Position numbers and translations under genes: made by a program. A stretch of 64,000 nucleotides of DNA from an uncultured Bacteroidales bacterium (lineage in GTDB: Bacteria > Bacteroidota > Bacteroidia > Bacteroidales > Paludibacteraceae). The notes beneath the pieces were generated by a model, which worked only from the letters and a program-made list of their open reading frames with translations, searched no databases and was not told the DNA's origin. Below are positions 33,213-42,393 of the stretch, one piece after another. The stretch covers positions 62,001 to 126,000 of the forward strand of contig ONND01000001.1 in assembly GCA_900319105.1 (NCBI GenBank). The letters run 5' to 3'. Every line of letters starts with the position of its first letter. The first letter of the stretch is position 1.

Positions 33213-34493
33213 TTTTACCTCAAGGTTCTTGTTCACCGGGGTTTTGGGGAAGAAGATCCAGAAGAGGATAGCCACACAGAGTGCGAAGCCGGCAAAGATG
33301 AACCATGCTTCTCTCCATCCCGCCCAGATAGCCATCGGTTCGGTTTGGCTGATCACCAAACTATTCACGATACCCTGTGCAGAGAGCATACCAATCGTAG
33401 CGCCCAGGCCGTTTGTCATCATCATAAAGAGCCCCTGTGCGGAAGAACGTTGTGCTTCTTCGGTCTCCTGATCCACATAAAGGGCACCGGAGATATTGAA
33501 GAAATCAAAGGCAAAGCCATAAACGATACAACTCAGGATGAAGAGGATGACTCCAGGGAATCCGGGGTCACCTGCTCCGAAGAAACCAAAACGGAATACC
33601 CAAGCGAACATTGCCATAAGCATCACGTTCTTGATACCGAATCTCTTAAGGAAGAACGGAATAGCCAGAATACAGAGTGCCTCACAGATCTGGCTGATGG
33701 AAATCAGTATATTGGCATGTTGAACGCCGAAGGTGTCAGCAAACTTCTCGATTGCGCCAAACGAAGTGATGAAGGGGTTGGCATAACTGTTGGTTACTTG
33801 CAGACACATACCGAGCATCATTGAGAAGATGAAGAAAAGCGCCATCTTCTTTTGTTTGAAGAGCGTAAATGCTTTCAGACCGAGTGCCTCTACGAGATCC
33901 ACCGATCCTTCTGCTTTCTTGATCTCGCAAGCCGGCAAGGTTAATGCGTAAACTGCTAAGAGGATACTCAGACTGCCCGAAACCACAAACTGCCACGGGG
34001 TAGCCTGGAAGCCAAGCAGGTCAATACACCACATCGTCACAATAAAACCTACCGTACCGAACACACGGATAGGCGGGAAGTCTTTGACTGTGTCCATGTT
34101 AGCTTTGACGAGTGCGTTAAAGGCAACAGAGTTCGTAAGCGCGATCGTCGGCATAAAGAAAGCCACGGAGACCGTGTAGAGCGAGAAGAGTGTAGCAAAC
34201 TGCACATCAGCTGCCGTGTAGGCGTAGAGACCTGCGGCGCACATGAAAATACCCGCCAAGGCGTGGCAAAGGCTGAGTGTCTTTTGCGCCTGAATCCAAC
34301 GGTCGGCTACAATACCCATCAAAGCCGGCATGAAAAGGCTGACGATACCTTGGATAGAGTAGAACCATCCGATGTGCTGACCCATACCTTGTTTGAAGAG
34401 GTATGTACCCATTGAGGTTAAGTACGCGCCCCAAACAGCGAACTCCAGGAAGTTCATCACAATGAGGCGGATTTGAAGAGATTTGTTTTTCAT
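33207..34493 (-). CDS. NupG-family nucleoside:proton symporter
   Basis: Major-facilitator inner-membrane transporter of 428 residues with twelve predicted helices. The NHS family signature is seen in the N-terminus (RLIVMNFLEFAVWGAYLTSMGTYL, shortened here), GIVADRWI and the loop PPIRVFGTVGFI. The C-terminal half carries FDFFNISGALYVDQET and AQGLFMMMTNGLGATIG. Likely substrate is nucleosides. It precedes gldF on the same strand, with a 7-bp-unit array filling the junction. Confidence 0.87.
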   Translation of the reverse strand: MKNKSLQIRLIVMNFLEFAVWGAYLTSMGTYLFKQGMGQHIGWFYSIQGIVSLFMPALMGIVADRWIQAQKTLSLCHALAGIFMCAAGLYAYTAADVQFATLFSLYTVSVAFFMPTIALTNSVAFNALVKANMDTVKDFPPIRVFGTVGFIVTMWCIDLLGFQATPWQFVVSGSLSILLAVYALTLPACEIKKAEGSVDLVEALGLKAFTLFKQKKMALFFIFSMMLGMCLQVTNSYANPFITSFGAIEKFADTFGVQHANILISISQICEALCILAIPFFLKRFGIKNVMLMAMFAWVFRFGFFGAGDPGFPGVILFILSCIVYGFAFDFFNISGALYVDQETEEAQRSSAQGLFMMMTNGLGATIGMLSAQGIVNSLVISQTEPMAIWAGWREAWFIFAGFALCVAILFWIFFPKTPVNKNLEVKH

Positions 34494-34542
34494 ATTGTTT
34501 TAATTTTACTAGTTGTCCTAGTTTCCTAGGAATCCTAGGAGC

Positions 34543-36039
34543 CTAGAATTCCGAGGTGAAATGGAACGTAATGTGTTTATAGTCCTGCTGCGCCATGTTC
34601 AACACGTATGCGGAGTCCGCCATGAAGACATCTCGGCCTTCCTTATCCGTCGCCATGTATTGCGCCTTGCGTTTCTTGAACATATCGAGTTCGGCATCAT
34701 CGTCAGACTCAATCCAGCAGGCTTTGTACATCTGTAGCGGTTGCCATTTGCATTTGGCCTGGTACTCATGCTCCAAGCGGTATTGGATGACCTCGAACTG
34801 CAGTTGTCCCACCGTACCGATAATCTTCCGTCCGTTAAGCTGGCTGACGAAGAGCTGTGCCACACCTTCATCCATGAGCTGGTTTATACCTTTCTCAAGT
34901 TGTTTCTGCTTCATCGGATCAGCATTGTCAATGTATTTGAACATCTCCGGCGAGAAGGAGGGCAGACCTTTGAAATGCAGGTGTTCTCCTGCAGTAAGGG
35001 TGTCGCCTATCTTGAAGTTTCCTGTGTCCGGCAGACCTACTACGTCACCGGCATAAGCTTCATCGACGGTTTCTTTCTTCTGCGCCATAAAGCAGGTAGG
35101 CGCAGCAAAACGCATCTGCTGGTCCTTGCGCACGTGATAATAATAGGTGTTACGCAGGAACTTACCAGAACAGATCTTAAAGAACGCGATACAGGAGCGA
35201 TGGTTCGGGTCCATGTTGGCATGGATCTTAAAGCAGAAGGCAGTGAACTTATCCTCCATGGGCTCCACGGTACGCTCTTCTGCAGTAACCGGAAGTGGAG
35301 AAGGAGCGTTTGCTACCAGAAAATCCAGCAACTCCTGCACTCCGACAGTCTTGTACGCCGAGCCGAAGAACACGGGCGCTAACTCTCCACGCAGGTATGC
35401 CTCTTTGTCAAATGCCGGATATACGCCGTCAATCATTTCGAGGTCCTCTGCCAATTTGCCGTTAATGTCTTTCGGGCGGTTGTTGAGTGCGAAGACGGAC
35501 TCGAATTTCAGTCCTTGCCCGTTCGCCCACACTACCGGTGTCACTTTGATTTGCAACTCACGCTCTACTTCGTCCATCAGATCGAAGGGATCTTTACCCT
35601 CACGGTCCATCTTATTCATGAAGACCATGACGGGTGTTTTCCGCATGCGACAGACTTCCATGAGCCGGCGTGTCTGCGTCTCAACACCTTTCGCAGAGTC
35701 GATGACGACGATCGCGCTATCCACTGCGGTAAGGGTACGGAAGGTATCTTCCGCGAAGTCCTGGTGTCCCGGCGTATCAAGGATGTTGATGTGATAGCCG
35801 TCGTAGTCAAATCCCATGACGGAGGTAGCAACGGATATACCACGTTGTTTCTCTATCTCCATCCAGTCGGAGGTAGCCGTCTTACGGATCTTATTGGATT
35901 TGACCGCTCCCGCCACGTGAATAGCGCCTCCGTAGAGCAGAAGTTTTTCCGTCAGGGTCGTCTTACCGGCATCCGGGTGGGAGATAATAGCAAAGGTACG
36001 ACGGCGAAGTATTTCGTTTTGATCAGAAGAAGGAAGCAT
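34543..36039 (-). CDS. prfC: Peptide chain release factor 3
   Basis: Translational GTPase that recycles RF1/RF2 after termination, 498 residues. The G1 motif [15 protein letters not shown] (~20), G2 [10 protein letters not shown]3 DTPGHQDF (~88) and G4 [10 protein letters not shown] (~141) are intact. The RF3-specific C-terminal region ([18 protein letters not shown]) is present. It starts one base into the pheT stop (TAATG), so the two are translationally coupled. A CCTAGG-rich degenerate repeat lies just upstream of the neighbouring transporter at ~34510-34545. Confidence 0.95.
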   Translation of the reverse strand: MLPSSDQNEILRRRTFAIISHPDAGKTTLTEKLLLYGGAIHVAGAVKSNKIRKTATSDWMEIEKQRGISVATSVMGFDYDGYHINILDTPGHQDFAEDTFRTLTAVDSAIVVIDSAKGVETQTRRLMEVCRMRKTPVMVFMNKMDREGKDPFDLMDEVERELQIKVTPVVWANGQGLKFESVFALNNRPKDINGKLAEDLEMIDGVYPAFDKEAYLRGELAPVFFGSAYKTVGVQELLDFLVANAPSPLPVTAEERTVEPMEDKFTAFCFKIHANMDPNHRSCIAFFKICSGKFLRNTYYYHVRKDQQMRFAAPTCFMAQKKETVDEAYAGDVVGLPDTGNFKIGDTLTAGEHLHFKGLPSFSPEMFKYIDNADPMKQKQLEKGINQLMDEGVAQLFVSQLNGRKIIGTVGQLQFEVIQYRLEHEYQAKCKWQPLQMYKACWIESDDDAELDMFKKRKAQYMATDKEGRDVFMADSAYVLNMAQQDYKHITFHFTSEF

Positions 36040-38528
36040 TAGCGTAACGTAGCACCAAATTTATCCTCAAAAGTCTTTTTGAGGCGGTTCATAATGTTCT
36101 CAATCTGTGTATCTTTGAGGGTATTTTCCGTGTCCTGAAGGATGAACGAGAGGGCATAGGATTTTTTGCCTTCCTCGAGGTTCTTACCCTCATATACATC
36201 GAACAGATAAACATTCTTGAGCAGTTTCTTCTCCGTAGCAAAGGCTGCGCGTGCAAGATCTGCAAACTCGATTGTTTTATCCACGAGTAGGGCGAAGTCA
36301 CGTTTTACCTCCGGATACTTAGGCAGGTCCACAATCAAGGGTTTGTATTGCTTGTTCTGCTTGAGCAGTTGGTTCCAGTCAAGGTCCGCGTAGAATACGT
36401 CCTGATCGATATCGAATACCTTGAGTTGCTTGCGTGCCACAATACCGATAAAGCCGAGCTCCTTGCCGTTAACTGCTTTGAGTACGAGTCCGTCGGAGAA
36501 GAGTTCGTTCTCCAAACGCTCGATGGTAGCCTTGGCAAGGTCTATACCCAAACGCATAAGAATATCGTTTACATAAGCATGGAGCTGGTAGAACGTTGTT
36601 TTCTCGTCCTTGCGTACCCAAGTCTGCGATGTTTTGTTACCGGTGATCCAGAGAGCCAAATGCGGCTCCTCGGAATACTCAACAAGTGAGTTCTCCGGGT
36701 TATGCTCGCGCGCTGCTTGGTTTGCATGGAAATGATAGCAGTTGCCGAACTCATAGAACTTGAGGTCGCTATTCTTACGGTTCGCGTTACGTGCGATAGA
36801 CTCAAGTCCGCCGAAGAGGAGAGTCTGACGCATTACACCGAGATCCTGACTTAACGGATTCATGATCTTAACACAGGTGTCAAGAGTGAGTTGGGTCAAA
36901 GGCTCGTAGTAAGATACCTTGGTAAGCGAGTTATTGAGGATCTCGTTGAAGCCTTGTGCGGTAAGTTGCTCTGCTATCTTACGACGCAGTTTCTCTGGGT
37001 CGGGCTTGACGCCGTACGCAAGGCTGGTATTCAGTTTATCCGGGAACTCCACATTGTCATAGCCGTAAAGACGGAGTATATCTTCCACTACATCGCACTC
37101 ACGCTGAACGTCCACGCGGTAGCGCGGAACGGCAAGGTGCCATATTTGTGATTTGTCATTTGACTTTTGTGATTTGTCGAGGATCTCTATCTCCAAGGCT
37201 TTGAGGATGGTCTCGATGGTGTCTTCGCCGATGACTTTACCGATAAGCGAATTGACGCGGTTGATATCGATAGTAACCTGCCACGGTGCAAAATCTCCAT
37301 TAATGGTGTCGGTAATCTCCATCGCTATTTGTCCTCCGGCTACTTCCTGGATGAGGAGGGCAGCGCGTTTGAGAACGTAGATGGTGTTGTTGGGATCGCA
37401 TCCACGCTCGTACCGGAAGGAGGCGTCGGTCTGTAGTTGATGACGACGGCTGGTCTTACGGATGGTAACAGGATCGAAATAAGCCGATTCCAAGAACACG
37501 TTCTTGGTGTTATCGGTTACACCGCTCTCCAAGCCACCAAAGACTCCGGCAATACACATTGCTTCTTCGCTGTTTGCGATCATAAGGTCGCGTTCGTTCA
37601 TCTCGCGCTCAATACCATCGAGGGTGACGAATTTCTCGCCTTGGTGTGCATAGCGAACGTGTATCTCATTGCCTCTGATCTTATCGGCATCGAAGGCGTG
37701 GAGCGCTTGTCCGCACTCGTGGAGCACGAAGTTCGTCACGTCCACGACGTTGTTGATCGGGCGAAGACCGATGGCCAAAAGGCTGTTCTTGAGCCAATCG
37801 GGCGACTCCTTGATCGTCACCCCTTTGATGCTAACGCCGGAATACCGCGGAGCGGCTTCAGGAGCGTCTATGTTCACCTTGATCTCCAAGTCATGATTGT
37901 CAATCTTGAAGGCATCCACAGAAGGTTTGGTGAGAGCCACTTCCTGTCCGTGTGCTTTATAGTACGCATAGAGATCGCGTGCTACGCCGTAATGCGAAGC
38001 GGCGTCCGAACGGTTCGGCGTTATATCGACCTCAATGATGGTATCGTTCTCAATGTGGTAATAATCCGCTGCTTTCATGCCCACCGGCGTGTCGGAGGGC
38101 AGGACGATGATGCCTGCGTGGTCTGTTCCGACGCCGATCTCATCTTCGGCGCAGATCATACCAAACGAGTCTTCGCCGCGCAGTTTGCCTTTCTTGATCG
38201 TGAAACTCTGGTCGCCGTCATAGAGAACCGTACCGATAGTAGCCACGATGACTTTTTGTCCTGCAGCCACGTTCGGCGCTCCGCAAACGATAGGTAATGG
38301 TTCGCCTTCCCCGATGTTGACTTTGGTAATATGCAAGTGGTCGGAGTTAGGGTGGGGTTCACAGGTGAGGACTTCACCAACCACCAGCCCTTTTAATCCG
38401 CCTTTGATTGTTTCTACGGTCTCCACAGTACCCACTTCCAGACCGATAGAGGTAAGAATTTTAGCTACTGTCTCTGCATCATCCTGCAGGTTGATGTAGC
38501 GTTTTAACCATTTGTACGAAATATTCAT
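36039..38528 (-). CDS. pheT: Phenylalanyl-tRNA synthetase beta subunit
   Basis: Subunit of the alpha2-beta2 PheRS, 829 residues. Domains in order: tRNA-binding OB fold ([23 protein letters not shown], split here as [15 protein letters not shown]), B3/4 editing domain (~215-390), B5 domain (~405-485), catalytic-like core and the C-terminal anticodon-binding FDX domain ([15 protein letters not shown]). Within B5, residues ~449-461 ([13 protein letters not shown]) are encoded by a heptanucleotide array (37145-37179) and look like an insertion just before [12 protein letters not shown]. pheS is not adjacent. The gene overlaps prfC by 1 bp. Confidence 0.96.
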   Translation of the reverse strand: MNISYKWLKRYINLQDDAETVAKILTSIGLEVGTVETVETIKGGLKGLVVGEVLTCEPHPNSDHLHITKVNIGEGEPLPIVCGAPNVAAGQKVIVATIGTVLYDGDQSFTIKKGKLRGEDSFGMICAEDEIGVGTDHAGIIVLPSDTPVGMKAADYYHIENDTIIEVDITPNRSDAASHYGVARDLYAYYKAHGQEVALTKPSVDAFKIDNHDLEIKVNIDAPEAAPRYSGVSIKGVTIKESPDWLKNSLLAIGLRPINNVVDVTNFVLHECGQALHAFDADKIRGNEIHVRYAHQGEKFVTLDGIEREMNERDLMIANSEEAMCIAGVFGGLESGVTDNTKNVFLESAYFDPVTIRKTSRRHQLQTDASFRYERGCDPNNTIYVLKRAALLIQEVAGGQIAMEITDTINGDFAPWQVTIDINRVNSLIGKVIGEDTIETILKALEIEILDKSQKSNDKSQIWHLAVPRYRVDVQRECDVVEDILRLYGYDNVEFPDKLNTSLAYGVKPDPEKLRRKIAEQLTAQGFNEILNNSLTKVSYYEPLTQLTLDTCVKIMNPLSQDLGVMRQTLLFGGLESIARNANRKNSDLKFYEFGNCYHFHANQAAREHNPENSLVEYSEEPHLALWITGNKTSQTWVRKDEKTTFYQLHAYVNDILMRLGIDLAKATIERLENELFSDGLVLKAVNGKELGFIGIVARKQLKVFDIDQDVFYADLDWNQLLKQNKQYKPLIVDLPKYPEVKRDFALLVDKTIEFADLARAAFATEKKLLKNVYLFDVYEGKNLEEGKKSYALSFILQDTENTLKDTQIENIMNRLKKTFEDKFGATLR
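37145..37179. repeat. In-frame heptanucleotide array inside pheT
   Basis: Units tttgtga, tttgtca, tttgact, tttgtga and tttgtcg run in register, with a degenerate unit at the edge. Reverse-complemented units resemble the caaatga array at 3761. Confidence 0.85.
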
Positions 38529-38540
38529 ATGATCATTTAA

Positions 38541-39059
38541 TTATTTAAGTCGTAATAAGTAATTCCTCGTGATCGCTTTGAGCGCCGGTATATAGAGCGC
38601 AATGAGCACGATCGCTATGGCGAGGAATATCCAGTTTGTCGCATCGCCCGTCACCATGCCGGCTGTGTCTCCCGCAAAACCAAACCACTCGGTAATACCA
38701 ATAGTGAAGTGGTTCTCGAAGAAATGGAAGTACCGTGCGTTTGCCACTTCGATGCAGATGACCAAGGTATATAAGATCCCAAACCACCAGTTGCTTATTT
38801 TTGCGGCTATCTCACTCACGCGCACAGGGCAGGTGAGCGCCAAGACAGGCAATACGACGCAAGGCAGGGCTGCGATGTAACAGCCGATGAGATTGTCGAA
38901 CTTCAGCCCGATGAACATTGCATGACCGGCTAAGGTCCAGTCGATGCCTGCTTCGGGTATGTTAGCCAACAGCAGCACAAGGCGGCATGCACTCATGGCG
39001 AGCATACCAAGCACATGTACGGCAATGAGGTATCCTATGGTTTTTGCGGTCCGGTCCAT
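38541..39059 (-). CDS. Four-helix membrane protein: N-terminal half of an LTA-synthase-like protein
   Basis: 172-residue membrane protein with four hydrophobic helices (~8-33, 50-76, 85-110, 142-165) and no soluble domain. Sequence marks such as GHAMFIGLKFDNLIGCYIAALP and RYFHFFENHFTIGITEWFGF match the membrane part that precedes the sulfatase domain in LtaS-family proteins of Bacteroidota. Here it is a separate gene located downstream of the sulfatase gene, which it overlaps by 25 bp. It probably assembles with that protein to restore the five-helix architecture. The order of the two halves is reversed relative to the usual single chain. Confidence 0.65.
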   Translation of the reverse strand: MDRTAKTIGYLIAVHVLGMLAMSACRLVLLLANIPEAGIDWTLAGHAMFIGLKFDNLIGCYIAALPCVVLPVLALTCPVRVSEIAAKISNWWFGILYTLVICIEVANARYFHFFENHFTIGITEWFGFAGDTAGMVTGDATNWIFLAIAIVLIALYIPALKAITRNYLLRLK

Positions 39060-40456
39060 TCGTTAGCAATAGAGAGCAGGTTGACCCGCTCCATGTTAAA
39101 TCCATATTCCCGCATTTCTGCGGCTTTTTCGGGTTCTTGTTCTATGATGTTTTCCCCGCTTCCGATGCGGTAGAGGCAATCGCGACCGCTCTGGATGCTA
39201 TGGCAGAACAAGTATTCTCCATCTGAGACACCCAGGTGTTCGTCGCTGACGAAGAAAGCATAACGGCGTTGAGCGTTGAGAAAATCGATACCCAGACAGT
39301 TGTTCTCATGCGGGATACCCAGGAGGCTCAAGACGGTCGGCCATATATCTATCTGCGAAACGGGCGTAGAGATGACCTCCGGCTTCAGGTCGGGATGCAA
39401 GAGGAAGATGGGGATGGTGTTGTAACTCAGTACCATTTCGTAGGGTGAGTTCATCGGCGTACCATGATCGGCGACAAGTATATAGAGTGCGTTACGTCCC
39501 CATTCGGTCTTCTGCGCCGCTTCGATGAACTGCCGTATCGCATCGTCCGAATAGGCGATGATCCGCTCCGTATCGTTCGTGCCACGGGATTTGTAAGCCT
39601 CCGGGACGATGAACGGGCTATGATTGCTGACGGTAAGGAAAGAGGCGAAGAAGGGTTGAGCGCTTGCGGACATTTCGTTCAGTTTGTCCAAACCCCATTC
39701 GAACATGTAGTCGTCCTGCACGCCGAAATTATTCACCCGCTTCTCCGACGGATAGTCGTAGAGCGAATAGATGGTGGGGATGTTATTATCCCTCCAGAAC
39801 GAATTCATGTTATCGTACTGCGGATTGCCGGTGACGAAAGCAACATTCGTATAGCCAGCTTGTTTCAAGTAATAGGGAAGACCGGTATAAAGATTAGAGG
39901 TTACGTCCATGCAGGTCTTGGCGAAATTCGGTACGTAGCCGTAATGAATACCGACGATGCCGTTGTTGGTATGGATACCGGTGGAGAAGGCGTTGGAACA
40001 GTATATACTGCGGTCACGCAGGCTGCGCAAATAGGGCGTCAAGTATTGTCCATCGCCGCTCTGACGCTCCAGGTTGAGGGAGGTCATGGACTCCATGAAT
40101 ATCAATATAACGTTCGGGCGGGCGCTTATGCGCGCGTAACAAGAGTCCTCGCGCACGATGGGATTAAGGCTATCTTTGGGCGTGTAACCCAATGCCTGCC
40201 GGATATAATCGATGGCTTTGTGCTCATCGATAGCTGCTATTTCCTTGGGAACAGGTTTCTTCCCGTGCTCCGCCGATTTGACGATATTAAAGATCGGATT
40301 GATACCGAGTCGGTTATAGAAAGGATTGTTGCAGAAATAAGCAAAACTGACCTGTAGAGGATACCGCTGGAAACTGCCGCGCAGTCCACAGAACACCGCA
40401 CCCCACAACAACACGCAAAGCAGCGCGCCCACGCCATATTTTCGCCATTTTTCCAT
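39035..40456 (-). CDS. LTA-synthase-like sulfatase-fold phosphoglycerol transferase with one helix
   Basis: Alkaline-phosphatase-superfamily protein of the LtaS type, 473 residues, with one N-terminal helix (YGVGALLCVLLWGAVFCGL) and an extracytoplasmic catalytic domain. Metal/catalytic motifs are NVILIFMESMTS (~115), the nucleophile Thr in STGIHTNNGIVG (~160), SNHSPF and VADHGTPM (~312). Full-length relatives have four more helices before the one seen here; these are encoded by the next gene. A promoter lies so close (-7 element 9 nt before ATG) that the mRNA is probably leaderless. Whether the product is a polymer or a lipid head-group modification is unknown. Confidence 0.8.
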   Translation of the reverse strand: MEKWRKYGVGALLCVLLWGAVFCGLRGSFQRYPLQVSFAYFCNNPFYNRLGINPIFNIVKSAEHGKKPVPKEIAAIDEHKAIDYIRQALGYTPKDSLNPIVREDSCYARISARPNVILIFMESMTSLNLERQSGDGQYLTPYLRSLRDRSIYCSNAFSTGIHTNNGIVGIHYGYVPNFAKTCMDVTSNLYTGLPYYLKQAGYTNVAFVTGNPQYDNMNSFWRDNNIPTIYSLYDYPSEKRVNNFGVQDDYMFEWGLDKLNEMSASAQPFFASFLTVSNHSPFIVPEAYKSRGTNDTERIIAYSDDAIRQFIEAAQKTEWGRNALYILVADHGTPMNSPYEMVLSYNTIPIFLLHPDLKPEVISTPVSQIDIWPTVLSLLGIPHENNCLGIDFLNAQRRYAFFVSDEHLGVSDGEYLFCHSIQSGRDCLYRIGSGENIIEQEPEKAAEMREYGFNMERVNLLSIANEWTGPQKP

Positions 40457-40464
40457 TTTCGCTG

Positions 40465-40495
40465 CAAAGGTAATACTTTTTTTTCATATATGCAA
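40465..40495 (-). promoter_or_regulatory. Bacteroidota promoter for the LTA-synthase-like pair
   Basis: On the minus strand TTG (40495-40493) and TACCTTTG (40472-40465) are separated by 20 nt with TTGCATATATG and an A tract. The start codon follows after 8 nt. Confidence 0.85.
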
Positions 40496-40603
40496 GCGCG
40501 CGCACAATTTTCCTTAAATATTTGTGTTTTAGCACCTCATTTTCTTCTTGTGTATTGACTGTACTATTAACAAAAACTATATATATACTATGTATATATA
40601 TAC

Positions 40604-40628
40604 AAAAAGTGCCTCAATGCACTTTTTT
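40604..40628. terminator. Terminator-like hairpin in a divergent gap
   Basis: aaaaagtgc and gcacttttt pair around ctcaat. Symmetric A and T runs allow use in either direction. No gene on either strand obviously ends here. Confidence 0.5.
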
Positions 40629-40630
40629 CT

Positions 40631-40674
40631 GTTTTATCCTTGGGTAATCCTTCGGTAATGGTTGGGTAATCCTT
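40631..40674. repeat. Tandem array, 4 x 11 bp
   Basis: Units gttttatcctt (degenerate), gggtaatcctt, cggtaatggtt and gggtaatcctt total 44 bp. Intergenic. Confidence 0.75.
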
Positions 40675-40771
40675 CAGTATTACAAGCTGAATAGAGTACA
40701 AAAGGCAGTGGATGGGTCTATGATGATCATTGGGGGTGTAGTGAAAAAAAACGAAAAAATATTATGCGCGC

Positions 40772-40802
40772 TTGCGTATATCAATTATTTTTTGTACCTT
40801 TG
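40772..40802 (+). promoter_or_regulatory. Bacteroidota promoter for the pectinesterase genes
   Basis: TTG (40772-40774) and TACCTTTG (40795-40802) are separated by 20 nt, with TTGCGTATATC between. The ATG follows 17 nt later. Confidence 0.85.
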
Positions 40803-40819
40803 CGCCGGATTTTTAGTAT

Positions 40820-42307
40820 ATGCGAAGGATATTCATTTACATAGCATCCATTATGCTGAGCGTGTCCGGTATGGCGGGGGAAAAAGCCCCGGGTATGGAA
40901 GGAGAGAATATGATCAGCTCGGCGGGGAAGTATGACTTGCTGTGGGACTATAGTGAAGCAGCGCCGAGTGCGAATCCGGACAGAGGTCTTTCGTATTCGA
41001 GTGTGGTAAATGATGCAGAGGGAGTGAAGAACGGGTTGAAAGGAATCAAGTTGAACAGTTCCGGCTGGTGTAGTTTTGAGAAAGCCCCTGTAGCCGGTGT
41101 GTTGAAACTGACCTTTGGTCCCCGCAGCGGTATGAATCCGGCTTCGCTTCATGTATCGGCCTATTCCGGAGAGGATACCCGTCAGGTAACGACCATCGGT
41201 GTGACCTGTGAGGTACGCGGATTGCAGACACAGGTAATTCCTTTGACTGCGGAGCAGAATATCATTTATATCACGCGCATGTTGAATATAGAGACGGTGC
41301 TGCAGCGGATTGAGTTCGTGGCAGGCGTTCAGGAAACGCCGCAACCCTGCGAGAAACTGGAGAACCTGCTGAAGGAATATACGCCGGATATGCGGACGGA
41401 TTCGCTGGGTAAGGAAGCGGCTTATTTCATCCAAGCGTTGCAGGCCGCGAACCTGAAAGGCGACACCACCATTTATCTGCCTAACGGAGTTTATGATTTG
41501 GGCGAGATGGTATTGACGGCCATAACAGCGAATGGCATTTCTATCATCGGCGAGTCGATGGAAGGCGTGATCATCCGCAACCAGCCGGATTATCGTCTGG
41601 AGTCTATAGACAAGAGTGCGACCCTCCGCATCGCTCCGGGTGTAGAAAGGACACATCTTGAGAACCTGACGATCCAGAACGCGTTAGATTACTACAAAGA
41701 TGACAACGGAAGAGCCGTAGCCTTATGGGACCAAGGAACGAAGACCGTTTGCAAGCATGTGCGGCTGATGAGTCATCAGGATACGTATTATAGCGACCAA
41801 GAGGGGGGATCGAAGTATTTCGAGGACTGCGAGATACACGGGACGGTGGATTTTATCTGCGGAGACGGGAATGTGTATTTCAAAAACTGTCTGCTGTACT
41901 GCGAGAAACGTAGCAAGAACGGCGAAGGCACGGACGCCTTGACGGCATCGGGTGCCGGGAAGGATGATAAGGGATTCGTCTTCGATGGCTGCACGATCCA
42001 AAGCGAGTGCCCGGTAGTGAGTCTTGGGCGGAGTTGGAAGAAATACCCGAAATGTGTGTTCCTGAATACGAGACTGGATTTCTCGGCGGGCGAGTTCCGT
42101 CTGGAAGGCAAAGGCATCCAACGATGGACCGTACAAGGGATGATGGCGCTTCCGGAGTGTTTTGGCGAATACCGGACGATGGACCAAGAGGGCAGAGTAG
42201 TCTCGCCTGAGACGAACGAAGTGACGTTTGTGTTAGGCGGTAAGAGCCGTACGATGAACACGATATTAGCAGCCCCTCCCGACCTCCCCCTGGAGGGGAG
42301 AAGATAG
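40820..42307 (+). CDS. Pectinesterase-like CE8 protein, probably truncated at the C-terminus
   Basis: Exported carbohydrate esterase family 8 protein of 495 residues that would demethylate pectin. Signal peptide MRRIFIYIASIMLSVSGMAG, an N-terminal beta domain (~30-165), then the right-handed beta-helix. Catalytic residues are visible: Gln in SHQDTYY (~317), Asp in GTVDFICGDG (~342) and Arg in SLGRSW (~395). The paralogue downstream continues past NTxL with a further catalytic-domain end and a sorting segment. This protein instead stops in APPDLPLEGRR, written by a REP-like element (42271-42302). It may have lost its secretion signal; activity is uncertain. Confidence 0.85.
   Translation: MRRIFIYIASIMLSVSGMAGEKAPGMEGENMISSAGKYDLLWDYSEAAPSANPDRGLSYSSVVNDAEGVKNGLKGIKLNSSGWCSFEKAPVAGVLKLTFGPRSGMNPASLHVSAYSGEDTRQVTTIGVTCEVRGLQTQVIPLTAEQNIIYITRMLNIETVLQRIEFVAGVQETPQPCEKLENLLKEYTPDMRTDSLGKEAAYFIQALQAANLKGDTTIYLPNGVYDLGEMVLTAITANGISIIGESMEGVIIRNQPDYRLESIDKSATLRIAPGVERTHLENLTIQNALDYYKDDNGRAVALWDQGTKTVCKHVRLMSHQDTYYSDQEGGSKYFEDCEIHGTVDFICGDGNVYFKNCLLYCEKRSKNGEGTDALTASGAGKDDKGFVFDGCTIQSECPVVSLGRSWKKYPKCVFLNTRLDFSAGEFRLEGKGIQRWTVQGMMALPECFGEYRTMDQEGRVVSPETNEVTFVLGGKSRTMNTILAAPPDLPLEGRR
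42271..42302. repeat. GC-rich REP-like element (site B) overlapping a gene end
   Basis: gcccctcccgacctccccc and tggaggggag form the same hairpin family in inverted orientation. It encodes the last residues of the first pectinesterase and leads into its stop codon. Confidence 0.8.
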
Positions 42308-42393
42308 GTAAATCTAGGAAAACCTAGGATGACCTAAGTTAAAAAAATCGAACAAACAACAACGATATTAAACAACATTAATTATTAACCACA

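Larger units (their letters stand above)
40496..40771. other. AT-rich gap between divergent promoters
   Basis: No convincing gene. It holds an alternating TA stretch near 40580-40602, a small hairpin with T and A runs (40604-40628) and an 11-bp array (40631-40674). A terminator between two promoters that point away from it is unexplained and could mark a short RNA. Confidence 0.4.
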
